This document shows, piece after piece, positions 1-11,900 of a stretch of 64,000 bases of DNA. The translations under genes and the position numbers were made by a program. The stretch's first letter is position 1, and every line of letters begins with the position of its first letter. The stretch is from the NCBI GenBank assembly GCA_033980235.1, contig CM067064.1, positions 3,007,001 to 3,071,000 on the forward strand. Direction: 5' to 3'. This DNA comes from Diadema setosum. Its lineage: Eukaryota > Echinodermata > Echinoidea > Diadematoida > Diadematidae. A model generated the notes under the pieces. The model did no database searches and was not told where the DNA came from. It was given only the letters and a program-made list of their open reading frames with translations.

Positions 1-790
1 GCACAGGAAGGCAGCTCTCAAACAGATGCCAAACTCCCAAGAGATAATTATATTTATGTCTAAGACAAATATAGGAACAATTTAATTGTCCATGACTATT
101 AGCTATATTTAAGGATTAATCTGTGGGACACTCGTTCGAATTATGGATATCTAGTATTTATTGAATTCTAGCTTTATCAATTACATTCTTTCTTTCTATG
201 GTATCAAGGATAGCATCAGCAACAAGGTAGACCTTAGGGGAAAAGTTACCTACTCAACCACACACAACAAGAGAAAACTCTATGCTCTCTCCCGAGGTGT
301 GAAGCCCTGTCATTTCAGGGAGCGAACGAGGAGAAATTAAAATGCCGGACTCGCGAGGACCAATATGCCTCTCCATCATAAGATTGTATCGAATATATAG
401 GGATCACCAAAACGGAGTATGCTGTTTATGAGTACAAAGTTACTGAATTTCAGGGTCTCACACTAAAGAATAAAGAAGTATAGCCGTCATATATGCAAAT
501 TACACAATTGCACCTTTTGATAAGGACATGCGATTATTCTCCACTTGACTAGCTATTTTTAAAGGCTCTCACGCTGTTGGCAGCCCCGACATTCCGAGAG
601 CAGCAAGGCGAAGCCCAGTTCGCCTCGCCTAGCTCTCACAATACACGTCCACAGCTTGACTTCGTTTCGCGTGACGACCATCTGCTAACTTTTCATACAA
701 AGTATGTATAATTACCGATAACAGTGAAAACGCCTTTGATAAAGGATACCATAAAATTCATGTCATGACCTGCACACGAATCTTAACAGA

Positions 791-794
<4 letters not shown>

Positions 795-847
<53 letters not shown>
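795..847. repeat. (TG)n microsatellite
   Basis: About 26 uninterrupted TG dinucleotides. Confidence 0.97.
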
Positions 848-850
<3 letters not shown>

Positions 851-1240
851 ACGTAAGGAATGACGTCATGGTTTCATTCCTACACCTTGTCGTGACCACT
901 ACCACTATTTCATTAAATCGTGTGAAAGTTTGAAATTCCAATACTTTGTAATAATGGAATCAATGATTTTAATGAAACCTCTACTATTCTGTATGTACGA
1001 TTAAGTATAAATTATTTCTATATGTCACACATAACACGGAATGACAGTTCCTTTTGTAATTTATGTTTAGTGAGCAACAAGATTTATTCAATAACATTTT
1101 ACAGGACAAGTAGAAATGGATTGTCATCAGATTTTGGTGGAGGTGAGAGAGGAAGGAGTCAGAATACTCGACGGAAGACAGAGAAGGTGAATGACGAAAA
1201 AACAACCAAGTGATGAGGGAGGAAAAGACAGAAACAGATC

Positions 1241-1268
1241 GACAGACAGACAGACAGACAGAGACAGA
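1241..1268. repeat. (GACA)n microsatellite
   Basis: About five GACA units followed by slightly degenerate copies. Confidence 0.9.
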
Positions 1269-2941
1269 AAGAAAGAGAAATGTATACATCAAACTCTTAT
1301 GAAAGCGAAATAATCTGATTGGATGGCAGGCTGAATGACGAAGGACCAATAATTGACGAGATAAACTGACGACATAGATTGTAAGTTAACGTGACAGATT
1401 GTATTCACACTCGAGGCTGATGGAGCAGGCAGGAACATCCAATCTATATCATTTCGTATTGTTCACAAATCTAATCATGATATAAGTTTATATTCATATC
1501 ATAAAAGTCAAACTGAATGACTTTTACGTCTAAAAAGAAATTGTGTACTATGTTTTCTGCAGGCTATTTCATCAAATACAAACATACAAACAAACTTACT
1601 GAGTTTATTCACATGGTGAAAATGTGTAAGTGAATACCTTTTGGCTGTTGTACAGTGAATTTTCTAGTCGAGGGAAAGATCTCATATCCGGGAAGTAACG
1701 ATTTGTGCTGGTAATAAAAAAAAGAAAAGAAAATGACAGCAAGAAAATGTTAAAACAGATAGCACATTTTACTTACTATGTCAATTCTTCGCGGAAGGAT
1801 TACGTGTATCATAATGACATCCGTTAAGAGAAGAAAAGGTCGGATATAGGTCAAAACGTATAGGAAGCTTTACGACTAGTGCGACTATACCACCCCTAAG
1901 AGAAATCAAGTATTATACAGCTATTTTTCGGTCAAACGTATGACGCATTCACACATCACGAGACAACCAACAAACGATGAATCCACAAGGAACAGTAGCT
2001 CCATGAACCCAACCAGGAAAAGAAAAAAAAAAGGACCCATAATGCAGAATTTTTGATAATGAAACAACGCACTACACATACAAGAAACATATGCTTGAGA
2101 TGATATAGGCCAACGCAAAGAACTCATTTCAATATCATTATCTGAATTGTAAGTTATGTAGAATTTCAAAAAAGTCTAACATCTAACCATCTCGGGCACT
2201 TTTGCGTATAAAACTTTTTTTTTTCGCCAGGGTTAGCACTTAAATATTTAATCATTCGGATTTGGCAATTGGCTGGTGCGCATTTATGTGGGTTTAGGGG
2301 GCATTTTACACTTAAATAAGAAGTTTTGACTGACTTTTGTTTGCTTGTCCTGTTCCCTGCACACAAAATAAATGTTGACGAAAATATTGAAAGGGATATT
2401 AGTGAGCAGCTGCTCGCTTTGGTTTGTTAAAATTGTGAGAGAGGAGTGATGTATACTTAAACTAGGCCGCTGTCTTTGTCAAAGCAATTATAAATCAACA
2501 CCTGTAATAGAGTTCATAGCTTCTCCGCAGCACGTAGCATGGCATGAGTAAGGGAGAGTTTCTCGTCTTTTCTCCTTGATATAAAGCCTATCCCATACAC
2601 TGCCCCTTTTTGAAGGACAGCGCCTGCATGGAAGTACACGTGCGGGCACTCAACTGAGGCAAGCGCTGAGGATTTACTTTGAAATTGGGGAAAAAATCCC
2701 GGCGTTACGAAACGAATATTTTCCGCTATTGTTTGGTTCCAGAGAGAAAATTTCAATAACAAAGGAGAGTTTGCACAGAGTGAATGTACGCCTTGATCCT
2801 GACTCGATACGGTGACAGATGAACTGCCGCAGACACACCAAATGGTAGGATTTCCGTTCTAGTCGTGACATCATAGTTGACCAGAAAAGTACGCGAAGTT
2901 ACAAAACGAAATCTATGACGCTGTGTGTGTGTGTATAAACC

Positions 2942-2980
2942 TATAAAACAGCACACAATACGTTGACTGTCATTCGCACA
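2942..2980 (+). promoter_or_regulatory. Putative TATA-type core promoter of the membrane-protein gene
   Basis: TATAAAA at 2942-2948 is followed about 30 bases later by initiator-like sequence (GTCATTCGCACAG near 2968-2980). It sits just upstream of a short segment that ends in a good splice donor at 3136. The arrangement fits a core promoter for the plus-strand gene starting at 4417. This is inferred from motif spacing only. Confidence 0.4.
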
Positions 2981-3135
2981 GTACGTCAGGGGAGTGAAAG
3001 GACAGAAAGGTGGAACTTCGCAGCGTGCAGACGTAAACAAGGTTTATTCATATTCGAGCTCGTACCATTTCTTCGCAAACTTTCAAGTTCCTTCTACGAC
3101 GCAGAAAGCCGGGAAGAGCGTGATTTTTATTACAG
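2972..3135 (+). other. Putative untranslated first exon of the membrane-protein gene
   Basis: The segment between the proposed start site and the donor ACAG|GTGAGAG (GT at 3136-3137) could be a 5' UTR exon. It would join the acceptor TTTCAG at 4407-4412, which lies five bases before the first good ATG of the coding region. The transcription start is approximate. The 3136-4412 interval would then be an intron with no other feature recognised in it. Confidence 0.35.
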
Positions 3136-4416
3136 GTGAGAGTAAAGATATATCTTTTGATAGATCATCGCTTTATATCATCTTCCAGTTTCATATGTTA
3201 CTAGTAATCTCGATCTGGTTTGATTCCTAGATGTTCAGGCTTTTGTTTTGCAAGTCCTCTTGACATAATTTGCCAAGTATGGTCGTCAGTATTAAACCTG
3301 TTTCATAGTATTTGTGATTGCTGCATATCCTTTTAATTGACATGTAATTAAATTATTAGAGTGATGGAGAATAATCGATATTCTCTGTTTCTATCGCAAG
3401 TGACACGACAAACATTTACACGATCCGCATAGCGTTGCTTTGAAGTGACCGTCTTGACCAAAAAGGAATGCTTGATTGACCCATTCACCTCCCCGGCCCC
3501 TTCTCTTAATCCTCTTCTCTGCCTGTTGATGACATGAAAAGGTTTCACCAGCCAGTACAGTTTAGAAACAAGTTGTCACCAGCAACTTTACTGCACATTC
3601 TGTGCAGGATTATTGTCTTTTGGTACCAGCCCGTGAACAGGTGCAAACTTTAAAAGATACACATAAACAGGTGCAATATATTTTCATCAAGGCGTTAATA
3701 TATGCATCAAGGTTAGAACACATTGTCTGAAGAGATGACGTCTGAGGAGGGGTTGACAGAATGCGGGGAAGACGATCGATAATTTCCCTTTCACCCGCTT
3801 TGGATTATACACATCGGCCTATTTATTTCGTGTATGTAGTACACATCCCAGCTCAGGACTTTCTTGTGTTCACTGTATACGCCGTCAAGCATAGATCTTT
3901 TGCCAACGAGTGCATTAATTGTTATGTGTACCCGTCCATTAAAGCCTTGATTATACCTGTTACCGGTAGGTGTAATGGTAAGGTTCTCCGATGTTGACCA
4001 ATTGCTGATTGTGACGGGTTGTTCCGTTTTTGTTTTTTTTTTAAGGGTGTTTATCTTGATTCCTCACGCCGATAGTGTCTCACTACATGTACTACTCTCA
4101 GTCTGTTCCCGTATCATACCTGTATACACTGTATTCATTTAGCTTTTATCGATATGTCCATGAAGGAAATGATGGGTTGTTTGGAAGGAATAGGGGTTTG
4201 CCATTGACGTGCTTAATACATTTCATCATACTTGTGCATGTACTGTTTTGTACAGTGAAAATTCGTACCTTGACTTTACTATAGTATTTAAATCTCTCCC
4301 TATTTTGTATGTGAAGCATGGCAGTTTGTGTGCGTGTTGCGTATTATGCGTATTATGTTCCTCAGCCAATTCTACATATTATTATATGCTGTTGTGGTCC
4401 TTGCACTTTCAGAGCA

Positions 4417-7400
4417 ATGTTAGACTCAAAATCCAAGATGCAAAGAAAGACGAGTGATCCCCTATACGTGGTTCTGGCCTGTTTTCTCCTGCTCGAGTTC
4501 CTCGTCGTAGTCACGTTGAATGGGTTGTCGAACGGCACACCGGGTGAGTGGGGATCAGCCGATACCATGGACGATTTTGAGAATAAGTCGTGTTGAATGA
4601 TGATAAAATTAGATCTCCAATAACCATCCAATCATCTGAAAAAGTCATGAACATTGTATATACATAAAAATACATCACGGTAATGATAGAGCAAGGCCTT
4701 TAGAAAGATTATCCAGTCGAATCATAACTATTAGCATTGCTTCCCTTTCCTCACATCCTCATTATCTCAATCTCTTCTTTCCTTGTATTCCCTTTCGCTT
4801 TGCGTCTGCATTTATACGCACTGCTAACTAATTATGGGTGTCGGTCAATCGTGTTTTTAAACCTGCTTATTTTATATCTCCCTCTCTGTTCGTAATTTTC
4901 TTATTCATCTTCCAGTCTGCACTTTTATCTAGTTGACATTGATTGCCTACAAGTCTCTCTCTCTCTCCCTCTCTTTCTCCCTCTTTCTCTCTTTCCCTCC
5001 CTCCCTCCTTTGGAGAGTGCAGTTTATATTAAATTGAGGTATATAATTTACACCTCTATTCGTTTTTGGATACTAATACATGCGTACATTTTTGTGCAAC
5101 GAACTAGCACCAACGTTACCATAACTACCAATATTTTTATCAAATATTACAACTTTGACGATAAAAATATTAAAGACAGCTACAGCTAAATCTATAGTAT
5201 GACTGTTAACTGTGCAATTGTCACCTACCATTATTACTATTCATTACTACATCAAACTTCTCAATCTCATTTCTTATGATAACGCTGTGCTCGTTTATAC
5301 TCTTTTCCCCCCATTTGAAACACTGAAACAGGTTTGTTCCTAAACTCGACTGGAGACATTTCAGATCTCTACTACGTGGATATCGTCCCTGCTGGATGGG
5401 CTTTCTCCATCTGGGGTCTCATCTATGTTTGGCAGGCTCTATGGATCATCTACGTGGTCTTCAACATCTGCCGCAGCAACAACTACGGCAAGGTCAGTAT
5501 AATTCTAATGGCATAACTACTAATATTCGCCTCGAACTTATCTGGATGACGTCAAATGATGACCTTCACATATGGGGGGGGGGGGGACTCAGGGTAGTCT
5601 CACCTCTTCTACCTCAATTCTGCTGATTTAAGCTTGTACACAAAAAAAAAAACAAAAAAAAAAACCAACAACAAATAACAAGCATGACTTGGAACAGGAG
5701 GTCGTGAAACTTTTAAAATCAAAATCTGCTTATGGAGCAGTAGTAGGGTAATCACATTTAACATGAGAATGATAATCTTCATAATAGGTTCTAGGCGAGT
5801 TGTAGCAATTATGTAGACAAAAAGCTTGTTTTAGGACCTCTATATTCACGCTCAGATTAACCAATTTGCTTACGGTATTTGAGTGGATTGAATCGCTTTA
5901 TTGCCCCATTTAATAATTGACTCTCTAATCAAGCATCGAGCTCATACTGACCAGACAATACATCCAAATATCAAAATGATGGCATCAGAGGAGTCACTAT
6001 AAGATATTATTAGTTAAGCATTATGTGAGTTAAAGGCCACATTCAAAAAGATTGATTGGGCCGGTTGAGACTCGCTTAGAGGTCTTGTTCAGGATGAGAG
6101 GGCAGTTTTGAAACCTTGTTTATGACAAGACGACAAGAAGACCCTGTCGAAGGCGCCAAATCTCCTGTTTATTATCTAGTACTTATAAGGCGCCCTTAAT
6201 AGCAACTTTCATCAAGTCGTATCTTATAAAGCGATATAAAAAAAAATATACACAAAACCCGCAAAATTAATTCACAAGGGTTGTCCGACTTGACTTTCTT
6301 GTCTGCAACAGGTATACCTCAACCCAGCCACGGTGACTCCCCTTTTCCTGATCGTGTACATGATCAACCTCGTGCTCAACGTCGCCTGGCTGTTCACGTG
6401 GGACAGGCAGCACGTTCCCGTGGCCTTCGCCATCTTGGCTCTCACTGCCTTTACCCTGTACGTGTGTCTCTGGCTCAATCATCGGGCCGTCCGCCAAAAC
6501 ATCGTACAGATGCGCAACCATCATAGGTAACTCGCACGACGTTCGAATTGCCATTCCGTCCGCTGTCTGGCTACATTTGTGTATGTGTGTGTGTTTGTGT
6601 GTGTTTGCTTGCTTGTTTGATTTTTGGTCTGTTTGTTTGACAATTTGATCACTGAAAAGTCAAAGGGATGATGCAGAACATTTAAGGTTTGTCATGGGAA
6701 ATATAGAAAAATTGGCGAAGAACAAATTCATGATACAATACTGCTTAGCAAGTGCGAAATTCTTCATCAGAAGAGTGGTAGAGCCAACATAAACTCTTTA
6801 TGAAGATGGCGATAATAAATTATTCAGTGAGCTTTTTTCCCCATTTCTTGTCATCAGAACATAAGATAAGTGAAAATGCAATAAGGTGAAACCCCCAAAT
6901 GCTTGTTGTTCTAATTGTAGGCAAACAATTTAAGAGTCTTCTAACGCTATTCTAGACATGGTAAAAGAAAATGAATTTTGTGAGATTAGTTCATAATTAT
7001 GTCCGATGTGAAGATCATTTCACTTGTTTGCGTAGTGAGCTCAGAACTCATAATTACCATCGCTCAAACAAAAATCACAGTACTGAAAAAGAGAACAAAT
7101 GGACTAACTTCAGCGACATTGTGTGTGTTACCTTACTCTCAGGGTCGACCTTTGGTTGAACCGACTGCTGATTCAGAACGGACTGGCCATATATGCCACA
7201 TGGTGTTCCATTGCCACACTTCTTAACTTCTCCATGACGCTCCAGTACTTCGCCGATGTCGACCCCAAGACGGCCTGCCTCGTGGCTCTCTCTATCCTCA
7301 CTGTGGAGCTCGTCCTCTATGTCATCCTCGACAATTTCATTTGGGATGCGTACCTTCGATCTACCTTCATGCCCTACCTGGTGGTCATTTGGGCCACGTC

Positions 7401-7584
7401 ATCGGCCATGGTCAACAACTGGGACTCAGAGAGCGCGGTGTCTGTATTCACTGCCGTCATCGTAGGTCTGGCGTGTGCAGCGCTAGTTTTCAAGATCCTG
7501 ATGGTCATTGTGCGCGCGTGCCGTGAGCGGAATGGTGGTGCTGGAAATGGCGATGGAAGCAAGATGGCCAAAGTGGTCGCTTAG
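4417..7584 (+). CDS. TspO/MBR-like multi-pass membrane protein, four coding exons
   Basis: Coding exons are 4417-4543, 5332-5492, 6312-6526 and 7143-7584. They total 945 nt (314 residues plus stop), each junction has a GT donor and AG acceptor, and all phases agree. The ATG at 4417 is chosen because a strong acceptor (CTTTCAG) lies just before it; ATG 4438 is in frame as an alternative. About eight hydrophobic segments are visible. Residues 60-80 (IVPAGWAFSIWGLIYVWQ) match the Trp-rich first conserved helix of tryptophan-rich sensory proteins (TspO/MBR), and a later Asn/Trp-rich helix (VLNVAWLFTW) also fits. TspO proteins bind porphyrins or sterols in membranes, but this one is longer than the usual five-helix form and may have another role. 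The C-terminus is short, basic and probably cytosolic. The gene model is firm; the family assignment is moderate and the function unknown. Confidence 0.8.
4544..7142 (+). other. Three introns of the membrane-protein gene
   Basis: Introns are 4544-5331, 5493-6311 and 6527-7142. The first holds a polypyrimidine TC tract (about 4953-5010), the second a G-run at 5575-5586 and an interrupted A-run at 5643-5665. No other feature was recognised. Confidence 0.7.
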
Positions 7585-8245
7585 TCCCCAAAACAAAGCA
7601 AAAAAAAAAAAAAAAATGTGCAAATGCAGTCTTCCCATGCAAAGGGGCTTCCCAATACCGCCTTCCAAATACATGCACTTACTCGTCCACACATTCAACA
7701 AGTGTAGGACAATAATCCTTTGCCTTGTGCAGCCCAGTCAGCGTGAATAATTATTGTTAGAAATGAGCCATTTTTTCCCGTACACGTGTATTTACTAAAA
7801 TATGCTCTTGAGGAATACCACATTTGCAACCAGGGCCCCATTTCATAGAAAGCAGATACGATAGCAGAACTGACCGTGAATATATTTTACGCTATTTATT
7901 TGTATTTCTGTGTCTTTACCATTTTATAGTGTCTTCTGTATGTTGTTCTATAATTTAATCATTACGTCATTTCAAGGCATTTACTAAAGCATCATTCATT
8001 TAATATTTATTATGCGTGTATGCTGGATCTCGAGACGATAAACACGTAAGATGTCAAGAATATATGGAGTATAGGTCATTGGGAACAATCTTTCGCTCGT
8101 AGTGTGCGTTTTTTAAATGTGTACATAAGTTATATGAGGCCTTATATTGTATGTAGACTATACAAAAGATACTTGACCTAGTTCAAACGTGGGACATGTA
8201 TATTTTTGATAAATTGAAATAAATTGTGCTTTGTACATAAGTAAT
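7585..8245 (+). other. 3' UTR of the membrane-protein gene
   Basis: AT-rich sequence between the TAG stop (7582-7584) and the poly(A) signal near 8218. It begins with an A-run (7600-7616). Confidence 0.55.
8218..8223 (+). terminator. Poly(A) signal AATAAA
   Basis: A canonical AATAAA about 635 bases after the stop codon and before a long TA microsatellite. It is the best candidate for the end of the plus-strand transcript. Confidence 0.55.
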
Positions 8246-8324
8246 ACAACATCTAAGTTATTGTCTCTTATATTTCATGTCTAGGTCGATATACAAGTGT
8301 ATTTGTGATGTAGCTCATAAATAT

Positions 8325-8329
<5 letters not shown>

Positions 8330-8387
<58 letters not shown>

Positions 8388-8410
8388 GCGTATATCTATA
8401 TATATATATG

Positions 8411-8462
<52 letters not shown>

Positions 8463-8475
8463 CATATTATATACT
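8330..8475. repeat. Long (TA)n microsatellite with interruptions
   Basis: Two long runs of alternating TA, interrupted by ACACGCG and GTATAAT-type variants. It lies between the ends of two convergent genes. Confidence 0.97.
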
Positions 8476-8760
8476 AGTATGGCGAGAGCTAGAGAAAGAG
8501 AGATAAAGAGACAGTGAAGCAGGAGAGGATTTGTAGGACATCCTCACTCCCTCTGCTTTCTGATCTCTTTTTTTTTTCAGTTCACCCCAGTGCCTTAAAA
8601 TTTGTTCTATATTCATCCCTTTTATATCAAATGTGAACTGTATTTTGAGTGGTGAGACACAATCTGGCAACTGCTATGTTTACAAAATCTCTCCAAAGGC
8701 CAGCCAGGATTTTGATGACTTCACAGGTTAAATGAATTACACTGAGTTAATGACTACTCT

Positions 8761-8803
8761 ACACATACACACGCACACGCACACACACACACACACACAC
8801 ACA
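8761..8803. repeat. (CA)n microsatellite
   Basis: CA-rich tract, first interrupted by T and G, then a clean (AC) run. Confidence 0.93.
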
Positions 8804-8946
8804 TCAATAGACTACTAGTAGATTAAAAATGAAAACCCAGGACAAGTGACTTGATTTCTGATTTCATCTTTCAGCTATATTTTAGAGCATGACTTTGCCA
8901 CGTCTCATGCAATTAGTGAAGGCCACATGATGAAAACAAAAGAACA

Positions 8947-8952
8947 TTTATT
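8947..8952 (-). terminator. Possible distal poly(A) signal of the HELZ-type gene
   Basis: TTTATT on the plus strand reads AATAAA on the minus strand. It is the most distal of several minus-strand AATAAA words (others near 11464 and 11766), so alternative 3' ends are likely. No transcript evidence is available. Confidence 0.25.
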
Positions 8953-11900
8953 GGTTCTTCTTCTTTTCGTCTCTCTCTTTCTTTTCTTTGTTTTGCTTCC
9001 CTGGCGACAGTGGCTTGCAGCTCGCTACAGCTACTGCACATAAAATACGCTTCACTATGGAAAATGAACAAAAAATAAAGGCGCAATGTTTAAAAGAAAC
9101 TAAAGTCAGACAGAAGGGATTCACACAACACTAAATCTGATCTAAAGCATTGCCTACACTCATAACTCCAGGATCTATGACTGAGCTAAACCAATCTAGC
9201 ACACCATTATTCATGGGTGTACATACAACTGTGATACCTAACACAGTTGGTACACTTTCTACCGCGAACTACTGTTTTCCAACTACCAATACGATCATCA
9301 TTTCATGTACCTTCATACTTTTTTGACATCCCCTCCTTTCCTGAGGTAAAATCTAGTCAAGCAAATAATAATGATTAGTAGGCACGATTGAAGACCAGAA
9401 ACATAGCATATCTTGTCGAGAAAAAAAAAAATCAGTTTCCTTCTGAATTTCCTGCTTGAGTCAGAGATTCTCAGACTTGTCCATAATCAACCTGTGTCAG
9501 AGCTCTGTACAGGACAGGGGAAATTTTCTCTCGGAATTCATAACAAGTTTGGACCTCAAAAGGATTTCATCTTTTGCTGTGTGACAGTACACTGAATGCT
9601 GCCAGCACAGGACATAGAAAGTATAAACAAACACAAAGAGAGGTGGTATTCAAAGTATACATCAGTTTGGTCTTCACATCCAACAATAATTATACACAAG
9701 CATTCAGATGAAACCCTCAACTACAGTGGGGAGGGGGAAGTGTTTCATTTTCTGATGCTTCTTTCACTACGTTTTGCCCTTTTTCTTTTACCCAATAAAT
9801 TATTTTCAAAAAGTTGGAGAGATATCAGAAATCTTAAATTGGGAGTGCTTTGCTTGTAGTCATCCCGAAGAAATCCATGTAAGGATAAAATTGACATATT
9901 TGAAGACTGGGTTCATTGCAATCAAAGTAAGATTGGGTTGAATACCAGGCGTATGTGAGCATTAAGTTTGAGAAATTCTCCTCGTCTCTCAAAGAGCACT
10001 AGTGAGACCAGCCCTTACAGTGACTGATACAGCATTACTATCTATTTTCAATTCATTAAAAAAAAAATTTAAAAAACACAGTTGAAATCCTTGTTGGCTA
10101 ATGTCATCATTTGGGGAAATAAAAGCAATTGTGAATGGTCGTGTATTCACAAATACATCACCATCAGATATTTGAAAATGGCCAGGATTAACATCGCATC
10201 TGCTCAGCACAAAGGCATGAAATATGCAACTCTTTTTGCATACCACACAGTACAAAACTCCTGATTTGGCTATAAGGAAGGAAATGAACCACTTTCACCT
10301 AGATCCCCCATACTTGCAACAAAGCCCACAACAGCAAAACAAAACACATCAACAAAATAATTTATGACAAAAATAAACACCGACTAATGAGAATTGTCTA
10401 CAAAAACCAGCTTGATACGGTGTTCTTCTTGGAGGAAATTAAATAGCTAACTACTTCTATACATATTCTTGTCCACACATCACTTTAGGGTGCCAAGTTA
10501 ATAGTGACACATCAACTCTACAGATGAATAATTTCATTTCAATGTAAATCATACACATTACAAATCTATACACACTTGAAATATTCACTATGACTCTACT
10601 TTCATACCTACATACTTCTATGCATATGTACAAAACCTATCGCACCAAACCAGTCAATGCGATAGAAAAAAATATCTTTTTTTGTTTTGTTTGACCATAA
10701 GCAACAACAAGAAAAGCATAATTCACCCTTCCACCATAACACGATACCATACAGTTAATCTGTACACAAGTTATCTGAGACACGTTAGTTTGACGCCTGT
10801 ACAATCTGACCACTTAAAATCATCAGACATCAATATGAAGCGATTTTGAGAAAATGCAAAGATACACCATGTCACAGCTAACAAGGATGATGCATTGTTG
10901 GATGTTATATACAAAATGCAAAATTACACTATATCTACACGTAACATGTGATCATTACCAACTCTAACCGAATTCACATGAAAGAATTAATGTGGTCCCA
11001 ATACTAGTGTTCCCAAAAGTTATTTACAAATATCATACTTACAGTTTTAAGGGAACACCAGCACTGGCCCACAGGGCCAAGAAAACAATCAATCTATATC
11101 CCATTGTCCCATATACTGAAAATCTTGTCATCATGACAAAGCTTCCTAACTAAATCCAAGAGGACAAGTGTTCCCGTATTGCTTCCTTGTTTATGCGGAG
11201 CTTACTACTGGACAGAAAAGAGTGAAGATGGAAAAAGGTTGTATGTACAGAGAGATTTCACTCTACACAACAAACACAAGAATATGTATATACATTAGCA
11301 TATTATTTACAGGTAACTTATGAACTAAATAAACCGACATGGCCCTCACTACTTCACAAATAGAGAGCAGTCATTTGAAAATATCCTCTCTTTTTTTTTC
11401 AAAGAATCTGTACAAATGCTTCAGATATTAATTGATAGTCCAGAACATATTTACATTACCTTTTTTTATTTTTCCAGTAGAAGAAAATAACCCAAATTTG
11501 ACAAAGGTGTGATATTCGAACTGACACAAGACTATGACTCAATGTCTAGATCTCAGAGAAAAAACAAAAAACAAAAGCAAAACAATCATTAAGAATATGC
11601 ACTTTCATGAACATTTGCAATCAGCTTGTGAATTGATTCATAGCAAACATAATCTTCCTTGGTTTTATGAGTGTATTTTTGAAACATGAGACATATTAAA
11701 CAATGTGCAAGCAGCAACACTCCTTATAATGAACAATATATTTACAATGCTCTCACACAGATTCTTTTATTACTTTTTTTTAGGTCTATGAAATGTACCC
11801 TGAGAGTTTTGTACATGATTCAATGTTTTCAAAAGATTTATCAAATATTTGTGTAACAATCAAAATAAAAAACCCAAATAAATGCTCGTGTAAATTCTAA

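Larger units (their letters stand above)
1..2935. other. Intergenic stretch, no gene recognised
   Basis: No reading frame here looks like a conserved protein and no convincing exon with splice sites was found. The stretch is AT-rich and contains two simple repeats, listed separately. It is upstream of the plus-strand membrane-protein gene and may hold distal regulatory DNA, but nothing specific can be supported. Confidence 0.5.

Noticed and set aside
984..1349. Minus-strand 121-residue frame rich in Ser, Val and Cys
   Set aside because: Generated by the GACA microsatellite read in reverse; not a gene.
2753..3040. Minus-strand 95-residue frame over the putative promoter
   Set aside because: No conserved composition and it overlaps the better supported plus-strand promoter and first exon.
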